This document shows positions 42,715-51,792 of a stretch of DNA of 64,000 bases, piece by piece. Both the position numbers and the translations under genes were made by a program. Location: assembly GCA_963678775.2 (NCBI GenBank), contig CAXXGR010000007.1, positions 558,001 to 622,000 on the forward strand, written 5' to 3'. The notes beneath the pieces were generated by a model that worked only from the letters and a program-made list of their open reading frames with translations, searched no databases and was not told where the DNA came from. Position 1 is the first letter of the stretch, and every line of letters begins with the position of its first letter. Origin of the DNA: JBFHIJ01 sp963678775 (GTDB lineage Bacteria > Bacteroidota > Ignavibacteria > Kapaibacteriales > UBA2268).

Positions 42715-43536
42715 TTATAATTTTTCTTTATATTGATTTACAGCATCTATCCATTCACACCAAATTTGAGATTCAGTCTCGGTCTTCTTATGCACTTTGG
42801 ATATATAGTGAAGGAAACAAGTAGTTTTCTCCTCTTTCATAGTAAAATGGATAAGTGGTTTATCTCGGATAAACAGAATTTCGTCAGTGTGGTTATGGAT
42901 TTCTCTATTTTCTAATGTCGATTTATCAATATTATATTTATCAGCTATTTGGTTAAGTATTGGAGAAAAATACTGAATATTATTATCCGGTATCATAATT
43001 TCCAGAGTGTTCCAAACCAATCCGAAACCTCGACTATAGTTTCTCAAAGTTTTTGTGATAAATGTACTATTCGGTATTTTAAGGATATTACCGGAATAAA
43101 TATCTTCGAACTTAGAATTCGTCTCAGCAACAGTTACAAAAATTGGTCCTGTTTGGATTACATCACCTGTATAACCGTCTATTTGAATACGGTCTCCTAC
43201 TTTAAACAAATCTCGCCAGATAATAACAAAGTTAGAAATCAAATCTAAGATAAGCTCCTTAGACGATATAATAAAAGCACCTGTGACTAAACCTAAGAAA
43301 GTAATAATACTACTTACGAACTCGTACCAGATTACAACAATAGAACTCAGTATTAAAATATTAATTATTGTAGTTGCAGACTGCCTATGCATATATTTTT
43401 TACGTAAATGCTTGTCTTTACTGTCTATATATTTAATAATCAGCCATTTGACTAATGACAATAGTAAAAAGAGTGCAAAAGTAATCAGTAAACGCTGTGT
43501 GTTATTATCAAACCAAGAGTTCACATTAGTCTCCAA
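42715..43536 (-). CDS. MscS-family mechanosensitive ion channel
   Basis: A 273-residue protein with three hydrophobic segments (about residues 14-33, 54-76 and 78-96). It has the MscS beta domain: ELILDLISNFVIIWRDLFKV, GDRIQIDGYTGDVIQTGPIF and KIPNSTFITKTLRNYSRGFG. It opens on membrane tension to release solutes. The pore helix (FLGLVTGAFIISSKELILDL) has fewer alternating Gly/Ala residues than E. coli MscS. The start overlaps the stop of the ATP-grasp fusion gene by 11 bp, so the two are translated together. A functional link through the cell wall is plausible but unproven. Confidence 0.9.
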   Translation of the reverse strand: METNVNSWFDNNTQRLLITFALFLLLSLVKWLIIKYIDSKDKHLRKKYMHRQSATTIINILILSSIVVIWYEFVSSIITFLGLVTGAFIISSKELILDLISNFVIIWRDLFKVGDRIQIDGYTGDVIQTGPIFVTVAETNSKFEDIYSGNILKIPNSTFITKTLRNYSRGFGLVWNTLEIMIPDNNIQYFSPILNQIADKYNIDKSTLENREIHNHTDEILFIRDKPLIHFTMKEEKTTCFLHYISKVHKKTETESQIWCEWIDAVNQYKEKL

Positions 43537-45673
43537 AATTGTCGAGAAGTAACGATAAGAGAACTGCTCTATCTAATAGACTATCTTTTAATATATACTC
43601 TTTACGAGTACGAATATTTCCACCCAGTGCACCCATTCCTTCTATAGCAGGAACATTTTCAGATACATTGCAGATATTTGATGAAGTAGGGCGATGAGTC
43701 GCTTTTAAATTAATTTCTAACTTTTTAGATAAATATTCTATTTCAGTACAAAAGTCTTCATTTCTATTAATATGATTGAGCGGCTTCCTATTTAATAATC
43801 TTTTTATATTGTGATTAATATTGGAATTTGTAGGTGGCTTTGCATATTCTTTTATCTTTTGTTCAACTATGGCTTTAATATCCAACGTGTCGAAAGATAG
43901 AGTAACTTTTATAGTAGCTTTATAAATATCCGATTCGGCAATATAATTATAATCAGTATTATCAAATCTAATCGAGATATTATGTAGCTCCGATAATTTA
44001 TTTATCTTATTGAGTAAAAGTATGTAATGTTTTAAAAGTTGACTACCGTTACTTATGCTGGAATAATCTATTCTATATTTAAGTTTACCTGCACAAGATG
44101 AAGTGTAAGCACCATCAGGATTCCCATTTTTCAAGCCTAAAATTCTTTTTGCATGATTACTATGATTAATCAAAATGTCTCTGCTAAAGTGTCCACCGAT
44201 AGTATCGTCACTCATAAGCAAAATGCCAATATTCCGTTTTTTAAGAGTTTTAAGATGCTTTAGTGTTTTCAGAGCAACAATCAATAAAGCTATACCGGAT
44301 TTACTCTCGGCAATGCCTGACCCATAGATTTTATTCTGATCATGATAGATATTCAGATGTGTTTGAAAATCTGATATCGTATCACTATGAATTAGTATTA
44401 AAGCGTCGTCCATTTCCTGAGAATGATTACGGAAGTAGTAAATATCACCTACTTCAGTCTGAGGATATATTTGTTTGTCGAATCCTAACTGAACAAACAG
44501 TTTCGCAATATTTTTATTTAAAAAATTTACCCCTTCAGTGTTATATGCATTAGAGCTTATAGCTACAAAAGTTTCAATTAAATCATTTATTGTGCCCATT
44601 TGGCTTCGTACAAATCTTCTCACTCTAGCAGTTTTGTTCAATTTAGAATTGTCGATATTACCACTAGCAATAGGGGTATTTTGATAGCTTGTCCCGAAAT
44701 AACGCAATGAAGCGTGTTCAAGTATCTTATTTATTAGACCTTCATAACTATATCCTGCTACAGTTGCTGCCTGAAAGAAGGAACCGCCTAAACCAAGTGA
44801 AGCCATAGAATTGATTTCTAATAAATATAGATTACCTTCAGAATCCATCCTGAAGTCAACTCTTGCATAATCACACAAACCAAGAGAATTGAAAGCTCTT
44901 CTTGATAAATCTTGAATTTCTAGTATTTTATCAGGTGCTAACTCAGGCGGGCATATCTTCGGCATGGGAGCTTTCGTTTTATTCTCGTAAGTTTGAATGT
45001 CATCAGGAGAATTTAAACCGAGCTCTACGATAGGTAATATTTCTAAATTTGGTTCATTGCCTAATAAACCAACAGCAAATTCGCGACCTGAGATGAATCT
45101 TTCAACAAAAACTGCAACATTGCTGTCCAAAAGCTCTTTTACTGCAAGATCTAACTCCTCTTTATTGTATACCACTTTCATACCCATAGAAACAGATTCA
45201 TTTCTAGGTTTTACAATAAGTGGAAATGCTAAGTCATTCATCTGATAATCATGTCCATTTATAACAGTATATTCCGGCGTAGGTAAACCAAATCGTTGGA
45301 AAACAATTTTAGTCATTACTTTATCTAAAGCAATACCATGAGCAGAAGGACCGCTACCTACATAAGGAACGCCCATCATTTCCAACATAGCAGGTATATG
45401 TGTATATCTACTTTGACCTTGAATGCCGTAAGCCATATTAAAAACCATACCCTGGAATTCGCCTAAAATAACTTTAGGCATAAAGCTTTGCAGCTTAGCA
45501 ATTACATCTTTATTGCCATCTATGATTCTGACGTTATGCCCTTCAGATTCAAGCGATGTAGTAACTTTTTCAACAATTTTTTTGCTGTAAAACTCTTTAT
45601 TTCTAATACCAAATAAATTTATTACATCGTCTTGGGATACATCTGATTTGTTATAGATAACAGCGACTTTCAT
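43526..45673 (-). CDS. D-Ala-D-Ala ligase-like ATP-grasp protein fused to a degenerate M20 peptidase-like domain
   Basis: A 715-residue two-domain protein. Residues 1-335 are a Ddl-like ATP-grasp ligase: HIPAMLEMMGVPYVGSGPSA, ALDKVMTKIVFQRFGLPTPE, FPLIVKPRNESVSMGM, VFVERFISGREFAVGLLG, and metal-binding DYARVDFRMDSEGNLYLLEI then NSMASLGLGGSF. Residues about 365-715 follow the M20 metallopeptidase order: ALILIHSDTI (HxD kept), YGSGIAESKSGIALLIVALK, LLMSDDTIGGHFSRD, a lid-like insertion, and final GGNIRTRKEYILKDS. In these, bridging Asp is Glu, the Glu-Glu pair is Asp-Thr and the last His is Arg. It probably joins or senses a dipeptide-like substrate; peptidase activity is doubtful. Confidence 0.85.
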   Translation of the reverse strand: MKVAVIYNKSDVSQDDVINLFGIRNKEFYSKKIVEKVTTSLESEGHNVRIIDGNKDVIAKLQSFMPKVILGEFQGMVFNMAYGIQGQSRYTHIPAMLEMMGVPYVGSGPSAHGIALDKVMTKIVFQRFGLPTPEYTVINGHDYQMNDLAFPLIVKPRNESVSMGMKVVYNKEELDLAVKELLDSNVAVFVERFISGREFAVGLLGNEPNLEILPIVELGLNSPDDIQTYENKTKAPMPKICPPELAPDKILEIQDLSRRAFNSLGLCDYARVDFRMDSEGNLYLLEINSMASLGLGGSFFQAATVAGYSYEGLINKILEHASLRYFGTSYQNTPIASGNIDNSKLNKTARVRRFVRSQMGTINDLIETFVAISSNAYNTEGVNFLNKNIAKLFVQLGFDKQIYPQTEVGDIYYFRNHSQEMDDALILIHSDTISDFQTHLNIYHDQNKIYGSGIAESKSGIALLIVALKTLKHLKTLKKRNIGILLMSDDTIGGHFSRDILINHSNHAKRILGLKNGNPDGAYTSSCAGKLKYRIDYSSISNGSQLLKHYILLLNKINKLSELHNISIRFDNTDYNYIAESDIYKATIKVTLSFDTLDIKAIVEQKIKEYAKPPTNSNINHNIKRLLNRKPLNHINRNEDFCTEIEYLSKKLEINLKATHRPTSSNICNVSENVPAIEGMGALGGNIRTRKEYILKDSLLDRAVLLSLLLDNFGD

Positions 45674-45708
45674 AACTACTCACAAATATTGTCAGTTTTA
45701 AAATTTGG

Positions 45709-45716
45709 CAAATATA
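45709..45716 (-). promoter_or_regulatory. Probable -7 promoter element for the ATP-grasp fusion and mscS
   Basis: The minus strand reads TATATTTG, matching TAnnTTTG, 36 bases upstream of the fusion gene start. Confidence 0.45.
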
Positions 45717-45797
45717 CATTTAAAGACTGTATTTTCAACTAAAAATTTTTGCATCATAAAATATATTATTGAGACAAGAAAAGGGGAGAGGAATAGG

Positions 45798-45829
45798 AAA
45801 AATATGGCACTCCATAAATGAAATGCCAT
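45798..45829 (-). terminator. Terminator after the two hybrid kinases
   Basis: On the minus strand ATGGCA pairs with TGCCAT around a 14-base loop and is followed by ATTTTT, 9 bp downstream of the stop of the 371-aa kinase gene. Confidence 0.65.
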
Positions 45830-45837
45830 CTAAGATA

Positions 45838-46953
45838 TTATTTAGATTTTGGCATGTACAAACGGAATATAGCGCCATTGCCAATTTCTGATTCGACTTC
45901 GATTTTACCTTTCATTTCTTCCACAAGACGCTTGACAATAGAGAGACCTAAACCTGTAGAATTTTCATTTCCAGTTGGTCGGGCAGATAATTTTTGAAAT
46001 TTGGTAAACATCTTTTGCTGATCTTCCTTAGAAATGCCAGGCCCTTCATCTTTCACTTCTGTAATCAAATAGTGTTCGTCTTCCTTTAAATTTATATATA
46101 TTTTCTTTTCGTATGGAGAAAATTTAATTGCATTGGATACAAGATTATCTATTACCTGAGCTACTTTGCCTGAATCTGCATAACAATATTTATCACTGAT
46201 TGCATTATCAAAAACCAATTCTATGGATTTATCTGCAGCTCTTTTGATATAGTTTGTAAAGCAGTCATTAGCAACGTTAGCCAAAGGGAAATCTTCCATT
46301 AAAAGGTTGATTTTTCCTTGCTCTATAGCATTTACATCTAATAAATCAGTAACCAGTTTGAACATCTGTAATGCAGAAGTATTGATATCTTTAGTAAAAT
46401 CTCTCATTTCGTCAATATCAAAACCCATATCTTCTCTGAGTATAAGTTCTGAGAGTCCCATTATAGCGCTTAAAGGATTTTTCAAATCGTGCGCAGCAAT
46501 GCCCAAAAATTCGTTTTTCTCTTCATTAAGTTTAAATAGTTCTAAATTTTGCTTCTTAATAGTGTCCGTAGCAAGTTTCAAATTAATATGAGTATTAATC
46601 CTTACAAGTAGTTCTTCTTTTTTAAACGGTTTAGTTATGTAATCAACACCACCTATCTGAAAACCTTGAATAATATCCTCTGTATCAGACTTTGCAGTAA
46701 GGAAAATAACAGGAATATGAGCCACTTCCGGATCATTTTTTAGTTTTTCACAAACTTCATATCCATTCATATCCGGCATCATTACATCTAATAAAATCAA
46801 ATCCGGCATAATATTTTTTACCATATTTAAAGCTTGGATGCCGTTAGTAGCCATGGCGATATCAAAAGACTCTTCCATCAGAATTCCACCGATGACTTGG
46901 AGATTTTGCATAATATCGTCAACTATAAATATTTTTGGTTTTTTTACTTGCAT
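45838..46953 (-). CDS. Response regulator receiver-histidine kinase hybrid
   Basis: A 371-residue REC-HisKA-HATPase protein. REC covers about residues 1-125 (IFIVDDIMQNLQVIG; phospho-Asp in LLDVMMPDMNGYE; Lys in YITKPFKKEEL). The phospho-His is in FLGIAAHDLKNPLSAIMG near residue 156. The ATPase boxes are DNLVSNAIKFSPYEK, DEGPGISKEDQ and STGLGLSIVKRLVEE. It has no membrane segment. It starts 9 bp after the stop of the larger hybrid kinase gene, so both are expressed together and may exchange phosphoryl groups. A terminator follows. Confidence 0.93.
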   Translation of the reverse strand: MQVKKPKIFIVDDIMQNLQVIGGILMEESFDIAMATNGIQALNMVKNIMPDLILLDVMMPDMNGYEVCEKLKNDPEVAHIPVIFLTAKSDTEDIIQGFQIGGVDYITKPFKKEELLVRINTHINLKLATDTIKKQNLELFKLNEEKNEFLGIAAHDLKNPLSAIMGLSELILREDMGFDIDEMRDFTKDINTSALQMFKLVTDLLDVNAIEQGKINLLMEDFPLANVANDCFTNYIKRAADKSIELVFDNAISDKYCYADSGKVAQVIDNLVSNAIKFSPYEKKIYINLKEDEHYLITEVKDEGPGISKEDQQKMFTKFQKLSARPTGNENSTGLGLSIVKRLVEEMKGKIEVESEIGNGAIFRLYMPKSK

Positions 46954-46962
46954 TTTAAACTC

Positions 46963-49092
46963 CTACCTTTCGGTGATCTGATTTATTAAATGTTCAAATT
47001 CTGACAGATGATTAGCCATTTTATCTAAAATAAATCTATCGCAATAAGAAATTAGGTCATCGCTGTATTTATCTAAGAGAGCAAAATCAATTTCTTGGGC
47101 ATAGACCTTTAGTTTTTCGCCAAAAGCCTTAATTTCGCCAATCATCGGAGCATTTATTAAATTATTAGCTTCCGTCAAATAATTATCTTTTAGATGATGC
47201 ATTACTGCATCCGCATTATTGATAGAAAAATCAATAGTAATATCATTGCTATTTGACTTAAGCTCTTTATTGTTATCAACAAGTTCAAAGGATAAATATT
47301 TCATTAATTCAGCAAATAAGCTATTTTTTCGTACAGGTTTGCTTACAAAACCAGCAAATCCTTCTAATTTTATTTTTTCTACATCTGTTGTCATAGCATA
47401 AGCAGTAAGAGCTATAACCGGAATATTTTTTAGATTAGGTATTTGTTTAAGTTCTTTATTTGCAGCATATCCATCTAAGTTAGGCATTTTTAAGTCCATG
47501 AGAATAACATTCGGAGTTAAAGTTTGTGCCTTGTCAATAACTTGGTGACCATCTTCCGCTTGAGCTATAATTATATCAGAGTCTGCAAGATATTCATTTA
47601 TTAGCATTCTATTTTGTTCTACGTCATCTGCTAAAATCAATGAAGCTTTTTTAAATCTTACTGTGTCATAATCTATTTCTTCTTGTTGATTTCGATTTAT
47701 TAGAGTATCGTTATCACAAATATCAATGTTATAAAATTCAATTCTGAAAATACTTCCTTGATCCTTTTCGGACATTAATAGAATTGTTCCGCCCATCATT
47801 TCAGAGAGTCGTTTGGTGATTGCAAGCCCGAGTCCTGTCCCTCCATAAGCTTTAATACTCTGACCTTCTTGCTGTTTAAAAGCCTCAAATATCAAATCTT
47901 GTTGACTTTTGGGAATGCCGATACCGGAATCTTGAACTTCTATAGCGAAATCAATTTTATTTCTTTCAGAATGCAAATTTATTAGTTTAACACTAAAACC
48001 AATAAAACCTTTACTGGTAAATTTGACAGCATTTCCCATTAAGTTGATAACAATTTGTCTTAACCGTGCTTCGTCTAAGGATAATAACGGTGGTAAATCG
48101 TTATCCAGTTCTTCCTTATAAGTAAGCCCTTTTTCTTCTACTTTAAGGCTAAATATGTTTTTCACTTCTTTTGCAATATTTCTTAAGTCCACAGGTTCGT
48201 AGTGTAGCTCAATCTTATCAGCCTCTATTTTAGAAAGGTCAAGGATATCATTAATTAGACGTAAAAGAGTTTTGCCTGATGAATTAACATTTTCGAGGTA
48301 TTCTTTACTCTTTTCATCATCATTAATTCTCTTTTTCAGTAGCTCAGTAAATCCAAGAATAGCATTCATAGGTGTTCTTATTTCATGTGACATATTAGCT
48401 ACAAATTCGCTCTTAAATTTATTGGCCGAATCTGCTACGTTTTTAGCATTAATAAGTTCTTTCTCTATTCTTTTTCTTTCAGCAATTTCTGTTTGTAGCT
48501 TAGACAGTAGCTTGTTTTTCTGAACTACAGAATCTTGGAGATACTGATTATCCATAGTCAATTTTTTGAGTTTAACAAGAGTTTTTGCTCTTGCAATCAA
48601 CTCTTCTTGTTTGAATGGTTTAGATAGGTAATCATTAGCTCCTAAGTTGAATCCTTTTATCATTTCCGATATATCATTTAATGAGGTAAGGAACAGTACA
48701 GGCAATTCGAAAAGAGAATACTCTTCTCTTATTTTTTCGCAGACCTGAAATCCATCCATAAAGGGCATCATAACATCTAAGACAACTAAATCAAAATTCC
48801 TTGAATATATTTTTGATACTGCTTCAAGACCATTTATAGCAGTCTCGATTTCAAAATTTTGATGTTCGAGATATTTCTTTATTAGTCTAAGAGTAACAGG
48901 ACTGTCGTCCACCAGTAAAATTTTTCCCTGAATTTCATTAGGTATATCTATAGGAATCTCAGATGATTTAGGAGCTTGAAATAAATCCAATGACATCTGA
49001 TCTTCTTTTTCCAATTCTTGTTCAGCAAGAGCCATTTTTAGCTGACTAATCTCTTTAATCAGCTCTTCCTTGCTAATATTTTCGTAATCCAT
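46963..49092 (-). CDS. Large hybrid histidine kinase (REC-HisKA-HATPase-REC)
   Basis: A 709-residue cytoplasmic kinase. An N-terminal coiled-coil start (1-45) is followed by REC1 (about 55-175; LLVDDSPVTLRLIKKYLEHQ, VLDVMMPFMDGFQ, YLSKPFKQEEL) and a coiled linker. HisKA carries FVANMSHEIRTPMNAILGFT near 235. HATPase_c has NLMGNAVKFTSKG, DSGIGIP and GTGLGLAITKRLSEMMG. REC2 covers about 488-605 (LILADDVEQNRMLINEYL, LMDLKMPNLDGY, FVSKPVRKNSLF). The helical C-terminus (about 620-709) lacks the HxxKG motif of an Hpt domain. No sensor domain is evident. It is the first gene of the two-kinase operon. Confidence 0.94.
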   Translation of the reverse strand: MDYENISKEELIKEISQLKMALAEQELEKEDQMSLDLFQAPKSSEIPIDIPNEIQGKILLVDDSPVTLRLIKKYLEHQNFEIETAINGLEAVSKIYSRNFDLVVLDVMMPFMDGFQVCEKIREEYSLFELPVLFLTSLNDISEMIKGFNLGANDYLSKPFKQEELIARAKTLVKLKKLTMDNQYLQDSVVQKNKLLSKLQTEIAERKRIEKELINAKNVADSANKFKSEFVANMSHEIRTPMNAILGFTELLKKRINDDEKSKEYLENVNSSGKTLLRLINDILDLSKIEADKIELHYEPVDLRNIAKEVKNIFSLKVEEKGLTYKEELDNDLPPLLSLDEARLRQIVINLMGNAVKFTSKGFIGFSVKLINLHSERNKIDFAIEVQDSGIGIPKSQQDLIFEAFKQQEGQSIKAYGGTGLGLAITKRLSEMMGGTILLMSEKDQGSIFRIEFYNIDICDNDTLINRNQQEEIDYDTVRFKKASLILADDVEQNRMLINEYLADSDIIIAQAEDGHQVIDKAQTLTPNVILMDLKMPNLDGYAANKELKQIPNLKNIPVIALTAYAMTTDVEKIKLEGFAGFVSKPVRKNSLFAELMKYLSFELVDNNKELKSNSNDITIDFSINNADAVMHHLKDNYLTEANNLINAPMIGEIKAFGEKLKVYAQEIDFALLDKYSDDLISYCDRFILDKMANHLSEFEHLINQITER

Positions 49093-49223
49093 ACCGCAGA
49101 CTCCAATTTTTCCTAAGATAATAATTTCCTATTCATTTGCAATGATTTATCTAGAATATTTTTTTCTATAGTGACGATTCTTATTATTTTTGCTTAGATG
49201 TTTAAATAAAGTTGAGAAAAACA

Positions 49224-50375
49224 ATGCATAAGCTAGCAGCAAAAAAGTTGTCAGGTATTCCAGAGTCAATATTTTCTACAATGAGTCGACTTGCTTTTGA
49301 ATATAAAGCGACGAATTTGGGACAGGGGTTTCCTGATTTTGACGGACCGAAATGGTTACCCGATATGGCGTATAAGGCTATGAAAGAAGGCAAAAATCAA
49401 TATGCACCTTCACAGGGCATCATGTCTATGAAACAAAACATAGCTGAAATAGAAAAACAATATTATGGTTTGGAATGGAACCCTATGACTGAGATTACGG
49501 TTACAGCTGGAGCTACTGAAGGTTTATATTGTGCGATACATGCTTTTATAGAACCAGGTGATGAAGTCGTAATGTTTGAACCGTTTTATGATGCTTATCA
49601 GGCAGATGTAATTTTAGCAGGTGGAGTTCCTAAATATGTTACATTGAAAAAGCCTGACTTTACTTTTGATGTGGAAGATATAAAAAATGCTATATCTAAT
49701 AAAACAAAAATGATAATTGTAAATACTCCTCATAATCCTACTGGCAAGATGTATTCTAAAGAAGAACTGGAGATTATTTCTAAAATTGCAATAGAAAACG
49801 ATTTGCTTGTTCTTTCTGATGAAGTCTATGAATTTCTAACTTATGGTGAAAAAAAACATATACCTACTGCATCAATTCAAGGAATGAAAGATAGGACTAT
49901 TACCATTTCATCCACCGGTAAAACATTTGGTATGACAGGCTGGAAGATTGGTTATATCTGTGCTTCGCCTGAAATAACAGAAGCAATTAGAGGCGTGCAT
50001 CAGTGGACTACTTTTGCAGTCAATACTCCGGGACAGCATGCAATGGCTTATGGTTTCTCTCAGATGCAGTCATATTTACCTTCATTCCAAAAAGAATATA
50101 AATCCAAACGTGACTTGATGCTAGAAGAGTTGGATAAAACTCAGTTTAAAGCTCATGCTGCTTATGGCTCTTATTTTATTATGGTGGATGTTCCTGATAC
50201 ATTTGTTGATGATGTGGATTGTGCTACTAAACTAGTAAAAGATTTTGGTGTAGCAACTATTCCTCCTTCTATCTTTTATGGCAAATCAGACGAAGGCAAA
50301 ACAATGCTTAGATTGTGTTTTGCCAAGAAAGATGAAACTATCATAGACGGCATTAGAAAAATGGGGCAGATTTAG
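49224..50375 (+). CDS. Pyridoxal-phosphate aminotransferase class I (methionine/kynurenine aminotransferase-like)
   Basis: The start is set at ATG 49224 (MHKLAAKKLSGIPESIFSTM); a TTG at 49212 is possible. The 383-residue fold-type I aminotransferase has NLGQGFPDFDGPKWL, TVTAGATEGLYCAIHAFIEP, NTPHNPTGKMYSKEEL, LSDEVYEFLTY and the PLP-lysine segment TISSTGKTFGMTGWKIGY. The N-terminal NLGQGFPDFD and the FDAYQADVILAGG-type segment are closest to YbdL/kynurenine-oxoglutarate transaminases, which prefer methionine, glutamine or aromatic amino acids. It is followed 1 bp later by tadA, suggesting coupled translation. Confidence 0.9.
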   Translation: MHKLAAKKLSGIPESIFSTMSRLAFEYKATNLGQGFPDFDGPKWLPDMAYKAMKEGKNQYAPSQGIMSMKQNIAEIEKQYYGLEWNPMTEITVTAGATEGLYCAIHAFIEPGDEVVMFEPFYDAYQADVILAGGVPKYVTLKKPDFTFDVEDIKNAISNKTKMIIVNTPHNPTGKMYSKEELEIISKIAIENDLLVLSDEVYEFLTYGEKKHIPTASIQGMKDRTITISSTGKTFGMTGWKIGYICASPEITEAIRGVHQWTTFAVNTPGQHAMAYGFSQMQSYLPSFQKEYKSKRDLMLEELDKTQFKAHAAYGSYFIMVDVPDTFVDDVDCATKLVKDFGVATIPPSIFYGKSDEGKTMLRLCFAKKDETIIDGIRKMGQI

Positions 50376-50376
50376 T

Positions 50377-50853
50377 TTGCAACGCTTAAATCATACATAT
50401 TTTATGGATGAAGCAATCGAAGAAGCAAAAAAATCTGTTATTACAGGTGATGTGCCAATTGGTGCTGTTGTTACTTTTAATAATGGAATTATTGCACGAG
50501 CACATAATCAGGTTGAAGAACTGAAAAATCCATTAGCACACGCAGAGATTACTGCAATTAGAGAAGCAGTTGAAAAATATGGACATAAGCATCTGATCGG
50601 CTGTTCCATTTATATCACTTTAGAGCCATGCTCTATGTGTGCAGGAGCTATTGTACTTTCTAGGATAGATAATGTGTATATTGCTGCCGTAGACCAAAAA
50701 ACAGGTGCCTGTGGCAGTTTATACAATATTATCAATGATGAAAGACTCAATCATAGATGTAGTGTGGAATATGGAATAAGAGCTGAGGAGTCTTCAGCTC
50801 TTATTAAGGGCTTTTTTAAACAAATAAGAGCTAAAAAGAAAAATGCAAATTGA
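50377..50853 (+). CDS. tadA: tRNA-specific adenosine deaminase
   Basis: A 158-residue deaminase that makes inosine-34 in tRNA-Arg(ACG). The zinc site is complete: HAEITAIREA (His and catalytic Glu) and PCSMCAGAIV (two Cys). NQVEELKNPLAHAE and SRIDNVYIAAVDQKTGACGS are TadA-like. The best start is TTG 50377 (then QRLNHTYFMDEAIEEAKKS), since the first in-frame ATG, at 50404, would cut into helix 1; GGGG lies upstream in the end of the aminotransferase gene. It overlaps rsmI by 11 bp. Confidence 0.93.
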   Translation: MQRLNHTYFMDEAIEEAKKSVITGDVPIGAVVTFNNGIIARAHNQVEELKNPLAHAEITAIREAVEKYGHKHLIGCSIYITLEPCSMCAGAIVLSRIDNVYIAAVDQKTGACGSLYNIINDERLNHRCSVEYGIRAEESSALIKGFFKQIRAKKKNAN

Positions 50854-51529
50854 AAATGCTTTATATATAGTTCCGACTCCGATAGGTAATCTTGAAGATA
50901 TTACTCAACGCTCTATAAATATACTTGGGAATGCTGATATCGTTGCGTGTGAAGATACTAGAACTACCGGTAAGCTCTTAAAACTGTTAAATATAACTCA
51001 CAATAAGATGACGAGCCTCCACCAGCATAACGAAGCTAGTAAAGCCATTTCGTTAGTAGAAGAAATTAAAAATGGGAAGTCAGTTGCTTTAGCGAGTGAT
51101 GCGGGTACTCCGGGCATTTCTGATCCCGGGTATAGAGTTATAACTGCTGCAATAGAAGCAGGAGTTAAAATAGTGCCCCTTCCCGGGGCTACGGCTTTTG
51201 TTCCTGCACTTGTTGCCTCCGGATTTCCAAATCATCATTTTACATTCTTCGGCTTTCCACCACAGAAAAAGGGTAGGAAGACCTTTTTTGAGATGGTATG
51301 TTCTCATCCGTTTACTTCTATTTTATATGAATCACCACATAAAATAGTAAAGACTTTAGATTTGCTATCGGTAGTAATGCCTGACAGAAAACTCTGTATT
51401 GCTCGAGAGATTAGTAAAGCTTTTGAGGAATTTGTGATTGGTTTTCCTGCAGAGTGTCTGGAAGTGTTTACTAACAAACAGCCTAAAGGAGAATTTGTAA
51501 TTGTGATTTCGTCACAGGAAAGAAAATAG
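50843..51529 (+). CDS. rsmI: 16S rRNA (cytidine1402-2'-O)-methyltransferase RsmI
   Basis: A 228-residue tetrapyrrole-methylase-fold protein with the RsmI hallmarks: LYIVPTPIGNLEDITQRSIN, IVACEDTRTTGKLLKLL, LASDAGTPGISDPGYR, PLPGATAFVPALVASGFP, FFGFPPQKKGRKTFFE, FTSILYESPHKIVKTLDL and REISKAFEEFVIG. It methylates the ribose of C1402 in 16S rRNA. It lies at the end of an aminotransferase-tadA-rsmI string with overlapping ends. Confidence 0.97.
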   Translation: MQIENALYIVPTPIGNLEDITQRSINILGNADIVACEDTRTTGKLLKLLNITHNKMTSLHQHNEASKAISLVEEIKNGKSVALASDAGTPGISDPGYRVITAAIEAGVKIVPLPGATAFVPALVASGFPNHHFTFFGFPPQKKGRKTFFEMVCSHPFTSILYESPHKIVKTLDLLSVVMPDRKLCIAREISKAFEEFVIGFPAECLEVFTNKQPKGEFVIVISSQERK

Positions 51530-51761
51530 GAATCATATAAGCTGAAGAACTCTGTAGTTTTAGAGTAGTTGCAGAGACCTAACACGGGTAGGCTATTTCT
51601 GAAAGAAGCATTTACCAGTGAAAATATTTAATGAAGCTATGAACCTTCGGAGGAAATCAGTATAAAATTTGGACTGTTTATTTTGCTATAAATATAGGAA
51701 TATCTTCCAAAAATACTAAGCGCCATAGGAATCGGAAAAATGCGCTTCTAGGGATGGAAAA
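51530..51761. other. Non-coding stretch after rsmI with several potential hairpins
   Basis: No open frame of note. The sequence can form competing hairpins near its start (CTCTG...CAGAG around 51550-51576 versus ACTCT...AGAGT), a CCTTCGGAGG mini-hairpin near 51643, GGAATATCTTCC near 51698, and AAGCGC (51718-51723) pairing with GCGCTT (51742-51747). It could be a rsmI 3' tail or a structured RNA. I recognised no 6S, tmRNA, RNase P or SRP RNA signature. Confidence 0.3.
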
Positions 51762-51792
51762 AGGATGTGATTCCAAAAAACAATCACATCCT
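51762..51792. terminator. Terminator, mainly for the minus-strand 124-aa gene
   Basis: A perfect 11-bp inverted repeat AGGATGTGATT / AATCACATCCT with a 9-base loop. The minus strand continues with four T, and the plus strand with AGAATTTTC, so it can act in both directions. Confidence 0.8.

Noticed and set aside
46963..47230. Hpt domain at the C-terminus of the large hybrid kinase
   Set aside because: The helical tail lacks the HxxKG phosphotransfer motif.
51530..51761. tmRNA, 6S RNA, RNase P RNA or SRP RNA
   Set aside because: None of the signatures I know (RNase P GAGGAAAGTCC core, SRP GGAAGGAAGCA loop, tmRNA tag frame, 6S bubble) is present.
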